DNA of 64,000 bases from Anarhynchus alexandrinus (GCA_008711295.1 VUYV01000040.1:4310364-4374363), one strand, 5' to 3'; shown: positions 49,871 through 63,168, numbered from the stretch's first letter. The notes: generated by a model from the letters alone, not told the origin. Made by a program: numbers and translations.

Positions 49871-52800
49871 GCTTCTTCATTTTTGCTAGATGTGGTATAC
49901 AAGGCAAGGCCACCTAAATTACCCGGGCTGGATTCTACTGCAGAGTGAAGTCAGAGTAGACCTTCTACCTGTTTCTGTGATGTAACCGCTTTTCTCCTGC
50001 CTTTTAGTTAAACCCACTTGTCCTCGTGTACTGATGCAGGAGATGCTGTGTGGGACTAACCCTCTTCCCCCTCTTACAAGTTTTTATCGTGGGGGCCAAA
50101 ACCACACATTACTTCATTACTTGTGAGCTTGGCAACAGTGAAATAGGAGAAGGCCAGCAAAAAGAGAGAAGCAACGTTTTAGTGGAGTAGACAGAGCTAA
50201 TTGTTCTGATTATAAATTCTGTATTGTACTCAGGCAAATATAATAGTCATTTATTACTTGCCTTGCTTTTAAATCCTCCACTCCCTTTGTAATTTATACT
50301 TTTGCCTGGCTCGGCTCATCTTGAAAAAATAATAGTGACGATTCACCATAAAGCACTGACTACACCTTTGACAGTGACAGTACTGTTATAATTTATTTAG
50401 TATCCTGAGTCCAAGAAATTAAAGTACTGTAGAAAGCTGCCCAACTGTTAGCACTGTGGTTTTTGCAGACAAGCTCTGCTATGGGTGCATCAATGACCCC
50501 GGCAGTCTGCTCCCACCGCTGTGATGGAGGTCCATCACATTCATATGGACCCACCTGCACGAGGACAGGGAAATGGAGGGGCAGACAGAAAGCAAGGGAG
50601 GCATAACATGTTATCCTGCTGTTTGCCAGAATTCACTCGCCAATGTCTAGTAGCACAGAGAAGTTACAAAGCATTAAACCTCTTACATTCATGCCCCAGG
50701 CATCGGGTCTGGTCCAGAAGAGGAGCGGTGGGGGTGCTCTCTCTCATTCTATCACCCTCTCTTCATTAGTTCCAGAAAGATATTTTAAAAATATCTGTGC
50801 AAAGAACAGGAAGACCATTTCCCCGCCTGGTTCAGATTCTAAGTGATGTTTCTACATTACTAAGTCAATTCAAGATCGGCCCTACAAAGTGCTATTAGTG
50901 TAATGCCTGATAATAGTTCAGAGCAGCAGAAGGTGCCTTAATGCAAATATCATGTTGCAGGAAGCGGGGTGCTTTACAATAGCTGCTGTGTTGCCCCTGA
51001 GATGTAGACCATTATTTTCTTGATTAGCAAATACAGTGTCTGCATTTTTTTTTAAATTGCTAAAGGAAACCAGAAACATAGCCACCAAGCTTTGGGAACT
51101 GTATTTTCTTATATGTTGCTGATATGATAAAATATGTTAAAAGTTAGGCAATAGGCTTTAATTCAACTCTCTGTGTTTTTATTTTACAGATAGTAAGTCT
51201 AAACTCATTGGGTTGAAGGCATATAGAATGTTATTGGTAGTTAGCCCCTTTGAAAGCAAAAGGTGCTTTCAAATTTACACTGAATTTAATAGCAATTTTA
51301 TTTCCTTTCAAGATGTTAAGCTTGTTCATAGTAGGTGCTGTCTGAAAGAGAAGTTGCAGTAGTTGCCGAAAACTTGACTGTGTAATTGTCACCGAAGTAA
51401 TTTCCAGATGTGTATGTACATATATATGAGTATGTGTATGTTTTTAGAAGCCAAATTATCCCAGTGTCAACATGTGTGAAAATCCCAATTTATGGCAAGA
51501 CCTATGTGGTAGCAGACTAAACAATGTCCTCTTGTTCTCTCCTTCATTCCCCACTCAAAAAAAACCCTATTTTTCTGAATGGAACAGGAACGTTACCACA
51601 GTAATGGGCCATTTTTCTTCCTATCCGGATGTTCTTTATTCCCTATGATGTTTTGGGACTTCGTGTTATTTTCCTTCAACTTTTAAGACTGTATATGCTC
51701 ACCCTTTCCCTATGCCTACTGCGTTAAAAACATTTTTTATTCCCTCTACCTCAGTTTCATTACTTTCGAATATACTGCAGTATCTGGCTTTGATAATTTC
51801 CTTTTCCAAAATCAGCAATGACTTCTTGGCGACTTGACAGTGGTGAAAATTTTCATTGTAACTTAATCTTCTAAATTAAATTTGCTTGATTTATTTATTT
51901 TTAAGGCCTTTTGTCTGTCTTCGTCCTTCTTGATTTGTCTCCTGCTTTGTCAGCGTGTGAACCATTAGCACCTAAGTTCCTCCAAGATTTAAGAGTTCCC
52001 TCATTCTTATGTTACCTCAGTGGTCTTCCACTTCCTTTGTCATTGGATTATACCATTTCTTCTTGTCTGTTGAGACTTTAGCATATTCAGAGTTATATAT
52101 AAATAATAATATTTGGGGCAGCAAACATTAATTTAAAAAAAAGGTGATATGTAGTAGAAGAAAAGGTACTGACTTTGGTTGGTAGAAGAGAAGATACAGG
52201 ACTTTGAATATGACTACATGCAAAGAGATAAGATTACAAGTAAAATTCAGATTTACATGGCTGGAAAATAGTTTTCAGGACAATTAAATCCATTTTAATT
52301 CTGATTATGTCTGCGTACAGCTTCAGCTGTCTTTAATGAATGCCCTCTAAACATCCCACTTAAGTTAGTTAATCTTAACTTTCTGTAAGCATCCATAAGA
52401 AAGCACGCCTTCAGTGTAAATGCAAATAAGAAGGTATAGGAGGTCATTCTCAGTTTAGGACAAGCAAGAACAGCTATACCAAGTTAGCGTAAAGCGTAAA
52501 GCTCATAAAACCATACTGAATCAAAGTAGTATAACAGCAGGAGCAGGTACTGAAGAAAGGGTTATAAGCAGCAGAGTGAGTACAGTGATTCTTCCTCTTG
52601 CGCAACTTCCCAACGTTCACTCGTTGTTGGATTTTGAGGACTTGCTAAGTTGAAGGTGTCGGATATTGTGTTTTATACTATACGATGAATCTATTCATGA
52701 TGAATTGTCAAGTACCTTTTTAGACATTTAAACTTCTGGTCTCCTCAACATCCTTTGGGAATACTTTTCAAGTCTAAATAATGCATTACATTTAGGAAAA

Positions 52801-53055
52801 CCCACTTTTTGTTGTTTGCTAATCACTTCCTTGGTTCCCTGAGTTCTTATGTTACATGAAATACCTGATAAATAACAAGAGTACATCTTCTCCGTGATTT
52901 TGTAGGCTGAAATAGATGAGAACCTAAATGGACTGCTTAGTTTCTCTTTTTTTTTAAGAAAAAATCCAAGCACTGTTGATATTTTTTGCATATAATGCAT
53001 TTTGGTTTTTTTCGTGTTATCATACACCTTCTTGAAGTTTGTTGTTAAAATCCGT

Positions 53056-53100
53056 AAATAAAAAAAAAAAGTAGTTTAAATAAAAAAAAAAAAGTAGTTT
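53056..53100. repeat. Tandem duplication of A-rich unit
   Basis: Two adjacent units, each aaat followed by an A run and gtagttt (22 and 23 bases), differ only by one A. It lies 86 bases before an assembly gap and may be a polymerase-slippage or assembly artefact. Confidence 0.85.
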
Positions 53101-53186
53101 AATCGTCATGTTATAGGTGCTGTATTTACAAATATGTTTTCCAACTTTCCACTTTTTTTTTATAGCACTAATAAAAATTGATCTTA

Positions 53187-53368
53187 NNNNNNNNNNNNNN
53201 NNNNNNNNNNNNNNNNNNNNNNNNNNNNNNNNNNNNNNNNNNNNNNNNNNNNNNNNNNNNNNNNNNNNNNNNNNNNNNNNNNNNNNNNNNNNNNNNNNNN
53301 NNNNNNNNNNNNNNNNNNNNNNNNNNNNNNNNNNNNNNNNNNNNNNNNNNNNNNNNNNNNNNNNNNNN
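53187..53368. other. Assembly gap (182 unknown bases)
   Basis: An uninterrupted run of N. The flanks are AT-rich intron sequence (taaaaattgatctta on the left, tttttactgg on the right). Open frames spanning it are meaningless. Confidence 1.
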
Positions 53369-55223
53369 TTTTTTACTGGAAAAGATCAAGATTGTCAGGA
53401 GTCTTCAGCAATAAATGCAGCTGTTGTTGCTTAATGGCATTTCACAACATCTGGTTACAGGTTAAAATCAGTAGGTAGCATGGGGGAAGGATGGACACAA
53501 AGTGAAGAGTTTTGGGTGGACTTGTCCTTACTTAATCCGTATTATAATGTCATGCTATATAATAGGAAATAATCTGGTGGGTGGATTTGCCTAAATAAGA
53601 TTTCTGAGTCCACTGAAACCTGGAAATTCCAGCAGAATGCTGATTGTTGTTGGAGCCAGGGTTATATTATGATTTAATGGCTTTTCTGGGCTTCATTTGA
53701 TGACCTGGCCTAGAAAAACATTTTGAAGTAATAAAGCGTCTGTTTGGCTCCAAACTAATGAGAGAAGCATTGCTCTTTGCATTAACTGTTCTTTAGGAAG
53801 AGCCACGGAGAGCTACTAATAAACCTTATTAAAAAGCTTAAGCAAGATTGAAGGAAATAGAAAACAGAGAAACTATTCAATTCCATGTGAAGTGAGTACA
53901 TAAAAAAAAAAAGAAAAAAAGAAAAAGGAAGCCCACAGGGTTTTTGCCTCCCCTCCATGTGACTTGCAGCTTGCTGCACTTCAGTTACGTTGCCTCTGAG
54001 ATATGTTAAAGTGCAGCTCAGTTTAATGAAGAGGTGGATAGGACAAATCAAGGCTAGAGACTATTTACGGCAGAGACTGGGTAAGTAAATGCAGCTGTAC
54101 ATAAGTGTTTACTAATATTGTGCAAATGTTACACTATCTAGCCTGTAGCATTTAACACAATACTCAGAACTATAATTTGTTGGCGGTCCTTTCTTTGTTT
54201 TACTTAAGTAATTTGCAAGTGTGGGTGGTGCACACTGTGCAACAGATTTATGCATGGGACTGATAAAGGATTCAGTTTTATTCTTCAGACTTCCTACAAC
54301 AAACCAAATAACTTTCCTTTAATTTCATGTACTTATTTTGTTTTAAATTCTTTGCTCTGTAAGTAACTGCTTCATCTATTTTAGTGCAGTGCTCAAAATA
54401 ATTTCAGTGGGAGTTAGCTGATAGTTTCTGGTGCCTTCCTGTTATTTTAATTATTTTTCTGCTGGTGAGGGAGGGGGGAAAACAGCTTATACTCTGAACC
54501 TCCTAGATACAGCATTTTCAGATTTCTAGAATCTAACACCAGACCAGTGAAAACTCCCCAGCATCAGCTTGTTCCAGGAATTCGTTCAACCATCCTAGTA
54601 GGATAAGATTTCAGCTGTTTGCTTTTGTTCTCTGTGTCTTTTTATAAAGATTTGTATGTGTTCTTATACTGAGTTTTATATAGAAAGTTCTGTTTAAAAT
54701 TTATGTATGTTTAAATTTGTGTAAATTTAATGTCAATATACAAGATAGAGAAATGTGATGAAAGCTTTTGTTGTTGTTTAAGGCTATCAGCCTTTTGCTC
54801 TTAATATGTTTTTGTCTCTAGCAATTGGAATGGACCTTGCAGTTGCTATAATACTGTTATGAAATAGGATTGCAATCTTAGTCAATTAGTAATTTCCAGA
54901 ATGGTTGTTTTAGCAGTTTCAGCGCCTGCCATTTGAGTATTTAAATCTCAGTGCATAGACAAGGAGCTGAGAAGGAGGAATGATCAACATAGATTGTAAA
55001 GACCTGTACCGGAGCCTGATTCGGACCTTAGGAACTGAAAAAGGAAAAGCAAGCTCCTTCGTTGTTGGTAGTCTATTAAAGAAAATATTTTTAAGTGTTT
55101 AATATATTGTGATCTAGGGCGCGCCTTCCTTTTGCATCATCTCACAGGAAAGAGTACGTTAAATATTATAGTCTATCATGATTTTTACTATCTGGATTAA
55201 CCAGAATGCGTTATCTTTTTCAG

Positions 55224-55328
55224 ATAATCACTCCATTTAGGAGGCTAATATTGTGTGCTGAGAACAGAAAAGAAATGGAGGACTGGATAAGCTCTCTGAA
55301 GTCCGTTCAGTCCAGAGAACACTATGAG
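55224..55328 (+). CDS. DGKH: DGKH coding exon: end of PH domain
   Basis: This 105-nt exon encodes 35 residues starting [20 protein letters not shown] and ending [15 protein letters not shown]. It completes the PH domain: the [13 protein letters not shown] strands, then the C-terminal amphipathic helix with the near-invariant tryptophan in [10 protein letters not shown]. The acceptor is ttatctttttcag before ATA and the donor is the consensus gtaagt after GAG. Phase is 0 at both ends. It joins in frame after NNSFT of the previous exon, reading NNSFTIITPFRR, as in DGK delta/eta. The next exon follows after only 312 nt of intron. Confidence 0.93.
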
Positions 55329-55640
55329 GTAAGTTGACATCCCTCTTGGTGCAACCTGTTCTAGCTCAGCAGATCAAGCTACAGGACACAGAACTGGAGC
55401 ATTCACCCCCTTTAGTGTGAACAGTGTGTCTAAAAGTGAAGCTTCATGTAAAGACGAAATGAGAGCTTATTATTGCAGTTTTGTGTATAAGTTTGGAGGG
55501 AGACCAGGCTAAATACCCTTTGGAAAATACTTTTGGCGAACATTACATTGTCGTCCCCTGTAATATGGAACCGTAGGTAATGTCAGTCACCGTAGCTGTG
55601 TTCTGTACTTGCAAATTTGTCTTAACTTCTCCTTTACTAG
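55329..55640 (+). other. DGKH: DGKH intron (312 bp)
   Basis: A short intron between the last PH exon and the first C1 exon, from gtaagt to cctttactag. No repeat or other feature was recognised in it. Confidence 0.9.
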
Positions 55641-55773
55641 ACCGCACAGTTTAATGTGGAACATTTCTCAGGGATGCATAACTGGTACGCCTGCTCCCAT
55701 GCCCGACCTACCTTCTGTAACGTGTGTAGAGAGAGCCTCTCTGGAGTCACTTCTCACGGCCTGTCTTGTGAAG
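55641..55773 (+). CDS. DGKH: DGKH coding exon: first C1 domain, N-terminal two thirds
   Basis: This 133-nt exon encodes 44 residues plus one base, [20 protein letters not shown] through SHGLSCE. It carries most of the first phorbol-ester/DAG-type zinc finger. Counting from the His in MHNW, the spacing is H-X12-C-X2-C-X13-C, matching the C1 consensus exactly, and the rest of the finger is in the next exon. The acceptor is cctttactag before ACC; the donor is gtaaaa after the split base G. The phase-1 end matches the next exon, whose first two bases complete a valine codon. In type II DGKs the C1 fingers help membrane association, though they are not all high-affinity phorbol binders. Confidence 0.94.
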
Positions 55774-56090
55774 GTAAAATAAACGCTTTCTTCCCCCTGT
55801 TTATAATGCAGACAGATGGCTGAAAGTTTAAGACGAGTAATGATTCTGAAAATAACAAGTAAGAAAAGAGCCTGAAGGGAGAAATCTATTCACTGGAGTG
55901 ACTTTCTTTTGGGCAGAGGGACTGCTAATGATCTAGCTCACGTTCTTCCGTTCTCCAGGTGCCTTTTTCTAACCCATCTCAATAAAACGTTTCTTTCTGC
56001 TGTGGTGACCAGTTTGGGATGTGCTGGGTGGACAGGTTGCAAGAAAAGATAGGATTTGTTTGATTTGCCCTGTCAAAAATGTGAAATAAA

Positions 56091-56372
56091 ATCATAGAAT
56101 CGTAGAATTGCTGAGGTTGGAAGGGACCTTTAAGATCATCAAGTTCAACCATTAACCTAACCTGACAAAACCACTTCTAAATCATGTTCTCAGGTATCAC
56201 ATCTACCCTTTTTTTAAACACCTCCAGGGATGGTGAATCCACCACCTCCCTGGGCAGCCTATTCCAATGTTTAATAACCCTTTCAGTGAAAAAATGTTTC
56301 CTAATATCCAATCTGAACCTCCCCTGGCATAACTTGAACCCATTTCCTCTCGTCCTATCACTAGACTATCAA
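56091..56372 (-). mobile_element. CR1 LINE 3' end, antisense
   Basis: It begins atcatagaatcgtagaattg, then ctgaggttggaagggac, the reverse complement of a CR1 tail. It continues about 280 bp into the C-terminal coding end (plus-strand text such as ctgggcagcctattccaat). It is strongly 5'-truncated. Confidence 0.94.
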
Positions 56373-59300
56373 ATAGTCTTATTGGTTTGCAGAATCAGCA
56401 TTCCTTAGGAAAAAAAATCATAATGGTAGTTTCTGCCCAAAATCTAGAATAATTGATAACACTTTGTTCAGTGCTATGACCTCTTCCCTTTCAATTTTTG
56501 TTTGCTCTGTTGCTGCTGCCTGATCCTGCAGTGCAGGCAGGACAGATGAGGACAGATTTATTGGTATAAAAATTCTCTCGCGTAGTGAGGGGGTAGAGAT
56601 GTAGATGCCTTTGTGTTTTGATGCTTCAACAGCTGAAATCAAGCACAAAGAAAAAGGAGGTGTGGCTAAGACTTCAGCACTAAGCTTATCTGGAGAAACG
56701 ATATTTTGCAAACAAATATTTATCATAAACCTGAAACAGCTTATTTATTTTCTGCTGCAAGTTCTGTGGAAAAGTGGTAACAAGTCTGCTTGTGTTAGAA
56801 TCCAGCAGAAAATAAAGCATCTGTGCGACCTTATGATAGATACGAAATATAGAGATACTTAATTACCAAAGTAGCTAACTGTCCAGAAAAGAGTTACCGT
56901 TCCACCCTTCAAAGCTTCATTTTTTGGATGCGTGTTACTCAACTGCAAATGCATTTCTGTTATTGATGCTGTTATAATACTTGAGGTCTGAGCATAATAA
57001 TGTGTATTAAGGAAATCTTACAAAGGAAACATTAACCCACTGTCCTGAATTGTCCATGCTTTTAATGTAGCTAATGGTGTAGTTGCCAAGGAACGGGACG
57101 AACCCGTTTCATAGAAATTAGAAGTAGCATAGTTACTTCCAGCTTCTCTGGTGTATGTTTTCCACTGCGTATAAGTCGCTTGGACAGTTTTAAGGCAATT
57201 ATGGTATTTTCAATGTCTGATATTGGCAGATGGAAGTATCATGTGCTTAACTAAAATGCAGTTGTATTGCCTGTGTGTACAAACACAGTTATATTTGCTC
57301 AGGCAAAGGAAAGGAAAGGAAAGACTTCTTTCCTTTCATAAAGAATTCATTCTTTTCAGAAGTTAATATTATAGGTATTTTAAAAGTCTGTTTGGCTAGA
57401 ATTATTCTTTTAAGGTCATCAATGTTAATAGTTGTAGTTCATCATCTTTCTGTTTTTTCAGTGTCTTATTTTGCTTCTAAGTATGGTTTCAATTTCCAAG
57501 GTGTTGGGTTAACTTTACATTAAGGAAGTTTCCTTCATTTCCAGATTTGGACTTTGTCACCTTTTTGCATAACTTATTGCAAACTAATGCTGCGTTTATC
57601 CACATTTCTGATACCAGTTGATCTTTCAGCAGTTTTTATGAATGGCTTGTGAAGGTAGTTTGGATTTGCTTTCACTGGTCCACGGTTTCATAAATGTGTA
57701 TGACCCGGATTGGTTTCTATGTAGATACTATGATATTCTTTTGTCTGTTAATAAGTTTACCTCCTCTTACTTCTTAGCTACTAGTTTGTATCTATTTTCT
57801 TTAATTTATTTCCAAGTATTTTTTTTTAAATAAAAGGAGAAATTTAATTACGCATCTAATCTAAATCATTTGACCGTTGACTCTTTACTGCAATAGTCAT
57901 ACTTTGTCCCCGATTCTGTATACCTATAAAACCCTGTGGTAATCATCCTTAATTTCTTCATCTAAGAAGTGTATTTTGGTTTGATACTACTTCTTTCGCT
58001 GAAATTCTTATGTGACTAAGTTCATATTTACTTACTTCTGCTATGTGCACTTCTAATGCACTTTCACAGTCTATTTTTTTGACTTACCCTGTGTTAGCAA
58101 TATACGCTATTTGAGGAGACAATGTAGGAAGTATGGAGTCTTAAGATTCCCCAGACATGTTCTGTGCTACTTTTTCTCATTACCTCTTTATAAAAACTGT
58201 TTAAATATTCATGCCTGGCATTTGAAACCTCCAGCACTGCTTTACACTGGGAATCCATTTATACATATACTAAATTCAATTATTTGCGTGGTCATTGATC
58301 CCAAGCTACTTTATTATGTCTTGTATTGAGAAGCAGGAGAGGCTTCTTCCCAAGAGATATTGGAGCTCTTTCTCCTTTCAGTGGTTTGGGTTACTGGCAC
58401 ACCAAGTTATGTTGAAAGTGGCTTAGAGTCTTTGTACTCTTTGCGGTCTGATTCTTGACTGTAGGTAAAAGTAAAAATAAATCCCATTGCCAATATTTCA
58501 TAGCTTACCATATTTTAGAAGAACAGTACTGTAATATTTTATTCTCTCAGGCCTGCTGGTCTCCAGCAGCGTTACACAACTGGGTTTTTTTTTCAGCCTG
58601 ACCACACAATAAGCCACATTTCTTTTGAAGAGAAGATGGGTGCCTTCTTTTTTCAGGGTACCTTCCCTCCCAGTGTGTATGATCAAAAAGTGTATGATCA
58701 TATAACTGAAGACTTTACACCTGCATAGGGAACCTATATTGCAAATGTGTATTGCAACGTTAAGTTGCATGAGTAACTTAACTTTGTAGTACTTGGCTGT
58801 CTAATATGAGTATTCTTTTAGCACTCTGTAATATTAAATTAACTTACAGGGATTTTTATTTGGGTGAAAGTAGTAAAAACTACCAAGAAACTGCTGAATA
58901 TTATCCTTTATAACACAGACATAAGCTTCAAGTTGGAGTAAAGCTAGGTTGCTGTTTTCACGTGAGTCACTGTTTTCACTGTGGCTGATCCATCCATCAC
59001 GTGATAGTATTCTTGGAAACAAAACAGCAGGTTTCTTGGAATACCTGAAGACAAATCCTTCCATCCTGACTACTTAAACTATAGATACCAGATCTTCAGA
59101 TCAGTTTCAAAACTTTGGCTTTGGCCTTTGAAGTTGGAAAAGAACAGTCTGAGCCAGCTCTTCTTTGAAGAACACAGAAGAGAAAACTCATCATAAAATA
59201 GGTGGTAGAGTGCTAAGTTTGGGGGGAAAAAATTGAGTGTCTTGCCAATGCAGTTGAATTAATTGATGGGTAGTTAGAATGAAAAGCCTTTGAGACAGAA

Positions 59301-60244
59301 GTGTTCTATAACAAAGCTGTATATTTTCGGTGCAAGAGATCCTATGATAACATTCAGTAATGTTGACTTTTCTTCATTAGAGTTAATAATAACTCTAGAT
59401 TTGATCACTGTGTCTGACAGCAGATGTTGGTACCACTGTGTTTGCTAATTAAGTGGTTCTCTTGGTTGGCTTTCTGAGAGACCTGCTTCATATTCCAGCT
59501 AGAAATATTTACACAGGAAATTAAAATTTAAAATAATGTTCTACGAATATTCTAGATTTGGTTTGGCTAAATTTTTCCTTTTCCCATCTTTTAACTTTCA
59601 TTGGCAAAGTAATGGTAATTGATGTCTAGTAGTATATCTGCATCTTTCCAAAAGATTTCAGATATCAGACTTGATTCATGAATGGGATGCAGTGTTATCT
59701 GAGACAAAAGAAATTGGGGGGTAGTGGTAACTAAGGTTGAGATTTGATTTAAAATTTTCCTTTCTATATCCATCTCTTCTGTACTGCTATGCATTTTGCT
59801 CGAAAGTTACATCTGGGTCTTAAGGTCATTGTTTTGGGTAACATTTAATGCTCAGAATAACATGAATTGCTGTTTGATGATATTGGGGCTGCAGGGGGGT
59901 GATCTACAGAAAGTCTAATCTGAGATTTGGTAAATTATATACTGTACCCACAAGGCAAACATTAGCTGTCACTTGCTATCCATGGTGTGACTTGCTGCAG
60001 CTCTTCAAATCCCAGGTTTGAATTTGTCCTTGCCTTGTTGGGAGAGCAGAGGTTGAATACGCAGCCCTGGGATCTAGTTGAACCGTAGCTCAATAGGATT
60101 TGAAAATTCCCTTACTTTGCTGTGCCATAGTCATTTGGGATTTCCTACTGCCCCTCATCCCTGATTTGTTGTATTTTGATCCGTGTAGCAAAGACAAATG
60201 TGTGTCATTTATAAATATGAAGATGGCATATCTTCTCCAAAACA

Positions 60245-60560
60245 TTCATAGAATCATAGAATGGTTTAGGTTGGAAAGGACCTTGAAGATCATCGAGTTC
60301 CAACCCCTCTGCCGTAGGCAGGGACACCTCCCACTAGACCAGGTTGCCCAAGGCCACGTCCAGCCTGGCCTTGAACACCTCCAGGGTTGGGGCCTCAACA
60401 ACCTCTCTGGGCAACCTGTTCCAGTGCCTTACCACCCTTAAAGTGAAAAACTTCTTCCTAATGTTTAATCTAAACCTGCCCTCTTCCAGTTTAAAGCCAT
60501 TCCCCCTCGTCCTATCACTACATGCCCTAGTAAAAAGTCCTTCCCCAGCTAAAGTGGCAA
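60245..60560 (-). mobile_element. CR1 LINE 3' end, antisense, relatively well preserved
   Basis: It starts ttcatagaatcatagaatgg, the reverse complement of the CR1 tail. On the minus strand the C-terminal coding end still reads [20 protein letters not shown], then [20 protein letters not shown], without a break. The sequence type resembles CR1-J-like copies. About 315 bp remain. It appears the least decayed CR1 here. Confidence 0.94.
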
Positions 60561-61915
60561 AACTGCTCAAGGGCGATCACTTTTGAAAATACAGCCTTTA
60601 TTTCTGTGCTTCTGTGAGAGCTGACTTCTTTAGACGCTTGGAACCAGCCTAGGTTGGCAAACACACAATATATTGCTGAGCTATTTTGAAAATGTGAGCC
60701 TACCCTGTTAGTTGAGTAATATGGGATATTTGCACGCTTCAGGTCTATGAACTCTACTTTTTGAAATAACAGGGGAATTACTGTAAAAACAACAAAACCC
60801 CTTTTTCTGTTTCCTTCTCTTTCTTTGAGCTAAGCACATACTTTCACACATCTCCCAGAACAGGGATAATTGCTCTCAAACTCAGATGTTGCTTGCATAG
60901 TCTCAGTTCACTTTTTAAATTGATCTGGCAATGTATCAGTGGAATTAAAATGAGAAATTTATGATTCACAAGACCTTTTGTACCATGGCTTAATGTTTTT
61001 AATGGTGGACAAGCAATGGGCCAAAGCTTTTAATAGTTTCCTGTCAAATATTTGTTTGAAAAGAGACTACTGCTTCTGGTCTGCTGGCTAGTTCTCATAA
61101 ACCTTTAATGGTCTTTGCCAAAATAATTTGTATAATGCACTCTAAATAGAATGACGTCGTGCACTTCCAGTAACAGAAATACCCACAGTTGTAGGCATCA
61201 GTCTGTGTGGTATAATACGATATCATTAACTAGTCATATTAATTGAGTTGAGCAAAATACAAATAGTTATTAGATTGTCAAAATGTCTGCTGGTACTACA
61301 CACTTGTGCTGAGTATTCCAATTAGTAGATTTTTAATAAATAATCCAGCAAGACGTCAGGCTCTTCCTCATTTAATGTAACCTCTTGGAAAATATTGTAA
61401 CCACCGGTATCCTGAATAAATATCTCACCACCTAACCCTTCACTTTCTCAGCTTCTGGGAAAACAGGCATAGTGTGGTGCCCAAAAGGGATTCTTTAAGC
61501 AAAGAAACAGAGCTCCTGAAGCAAATAATTCTGTGAAACACTCTCCCATCACCTCCTGCAAATTTAAACCAGCTATCTGAGTTGTGTCACTGGAGGAACA
61601 GAAAAGGCAAAAACACAGCTAAGGATATATTTGAACCTTAATACCTTGCATTGCACCTGAAAAAAGGGGGACCGATGTGGATTTGAGGACACACTTAACT
61701 TGGGCTACAGCTAAACAGTTAAACCCAATTTAGAGAATTAAAGCTGGAGTGATTATGAACTGAATTTTCTTTTAGTTGGGTTGTGTCGTGTGTGCAACAC
61801 TAAGTGACATGTACTTGGCTGTTTTATGGAATATCTGTGCTTTAATTTTTTAAAAGATGAGTATCACTGAAATACAACAAATAACATAGTATACATGTGT
61901 ATGTGTGCCTTCCAG

Positions 61916-62022
61916 TGTGTAAGTTTAAAGCACATAAAAGATGTGCTGTCCGAGCAACAAATAACTGCAAATGGACTACATTAGCCTCAATTGGAAAAGA
62001 CATCATTGAAGATGAAGATGGT
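61916..62022 (+). CDS. DGKH: DGKH coding exon: end of first C1 domain
   Basis: This 107-nt exon starts in phase 1 and encodes [20 protein letters not shown] followed by [16 protein letters not shown]. It completes the first C1 finger with C-X4-H-X2-C-X7-C, so the joined finger reads H-X12-C-X2-C-X13-C-X2-C-X4-H-X2-C-X7-C without a missing ligand. The rest is the acidic linker before the second finger. The acceptor is gccttccag before TGTGT. The donor region reads GGTGTAAGT. I chose the GT at 62023 because gtaagt is consensus and it leaves the reading frame at phase 0, continuing as DGIAMPHQW. A weaker GT at 62021 would shift the frame. Confidence 0.93.
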
Positions 62023-63168
62023 GTAAGTACTATTCATATTTACAGTATTTTCCAAAGCTGTTTTTTCTTCTTTGGGGGAGGGGGGAGGGCGCTAAGGGTA
62101 GAAATATTGCCATGTGACCCATTGAAGTTAATGGTAGGTGGCTACATTCCTGAACGCTTTTCAAAGATTAGCATAGTATTTGGAACAAAACTTCTATTCC
62201 TATCTCACAAGACACGTTTAGTATCTGTGGGCGCTAGATTACAGCTGTGTTACAAGATTTTAAAGGCCACATGCAGAGAAACTCTGAAGCTGGAGAACTG
62301 GTCCCAGAAGTTCCTGTTGCTCTTAAGCAAAGGTGGTATTTTATACCGTTACCACACTGTTTTGGCAATCTATTTTGTGTCCTCCTTACTGATAGTTGTT
62401 CCCCAGGAGGCCTGTTTGGAATTCACTGAGGTGTGAGGGTTTTTTTTCACTAATGAAAGAAGGAATTTTAAAATTAGCAGGAGAAATGACAAAAGCTTTT
62501 CAGAGGTTTATTGTGATAGATGGGTTATTTTTACAAACACAACTGCATATGTGCCACTGGTTTGAAACTTCTTCCTAGAAGGTTAGAACTGAACTGCACA
62601 CCTGTGAGTGTCATTCCATCTATACTTGGAGTTGCACATGGTATTAATGGGACAAAGAATGCACCGAGTAAAGCTTTGCACTGCATTTAGGGACTGCTTT
62701 ATAGGGCTGTGACTTACCAGCCACGGTGACTGAGGGAGTACGCAAAGCCACAGAGATATTCTGCTGTCCTGCCTATTCTTTGGAATTGTAGTTATTTTAA
62801 TTGGTGTGTGTCATGTAGTCCACATTAAGGGAATGGGTACTTACTTGTATTATGGAGTCTCTAGATTTAATTACCCCGTTGTTTTGTGGTTAGTTGCTAC
62901 CACGATACCATGAATAGTTGAATGAGATGTGTCTCCATTCTTCAGCTGTCACATTTTCTGCCTAGCAAGTGAAAGAAGCACCACCATAGTCCACCTTCAT
63001 AGCTGTTGCCTTGCGAGCATCATTGTCCCTTATCCTGGTCAGCCATACCCGTTTCTTTGATGACAGGGTAGACCTATGGGAAATAGTTTAAATCCACCTA
63101 TATTTGAGAGACAAAAGCCTCTAATTTCTATTGCTGAGTATTTAACTTTTATGACTACTTCTTCACAG
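62023..63168 (+). other. DGKH: DGKH intron (1.15 kb)
   Basis: From gtaagt to cttcacag, separating the two C1 fingers. The open frame running into it from the upstream exon is intronic read-through without similarity. No repeat was recognised. Confidence 0.88.

Larger units (their letters stand above)
36783..55223 (+). other. DGKH: DGKH intron (18.4 kb) with LINE copies and assembly gap
   Basis: The intron begins gtatgg and ends tttttcag. It contains two CR1 copies in opposite orientation at 38.1-40.3 kb, a possible LTR scrap at 42.8 kb, a 68-nt hairpin at 44876-44943, a CR1 at 48.6-49.9 kb, a run of unknown bases at 53187-53368, and stretches of unique AT-rich sequence. No additional exon was recognised. 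Confidence 0.85.
55774..61915 (+). other. DGKH: DGKH intron (6.1 kb)
   Basis: From gtaaaa to gccttccag, splitting the first C1 finger. It holds two antisense CR1 3' ends (56091-56372 and 60245-60560) and a GGAAA-type microsatellite with an adjoining inverted repeat at 57305-57337. The rest is unremarkable AT-rich sequence with no other exon recognised. Confidence 0.88.

Noticed and set aside
61897..62436. 179-codon open frame spanning a C1 exon
   Set aside because: Only 61916-62022 is exon; the remainder is intron read-through past a consensus donor.
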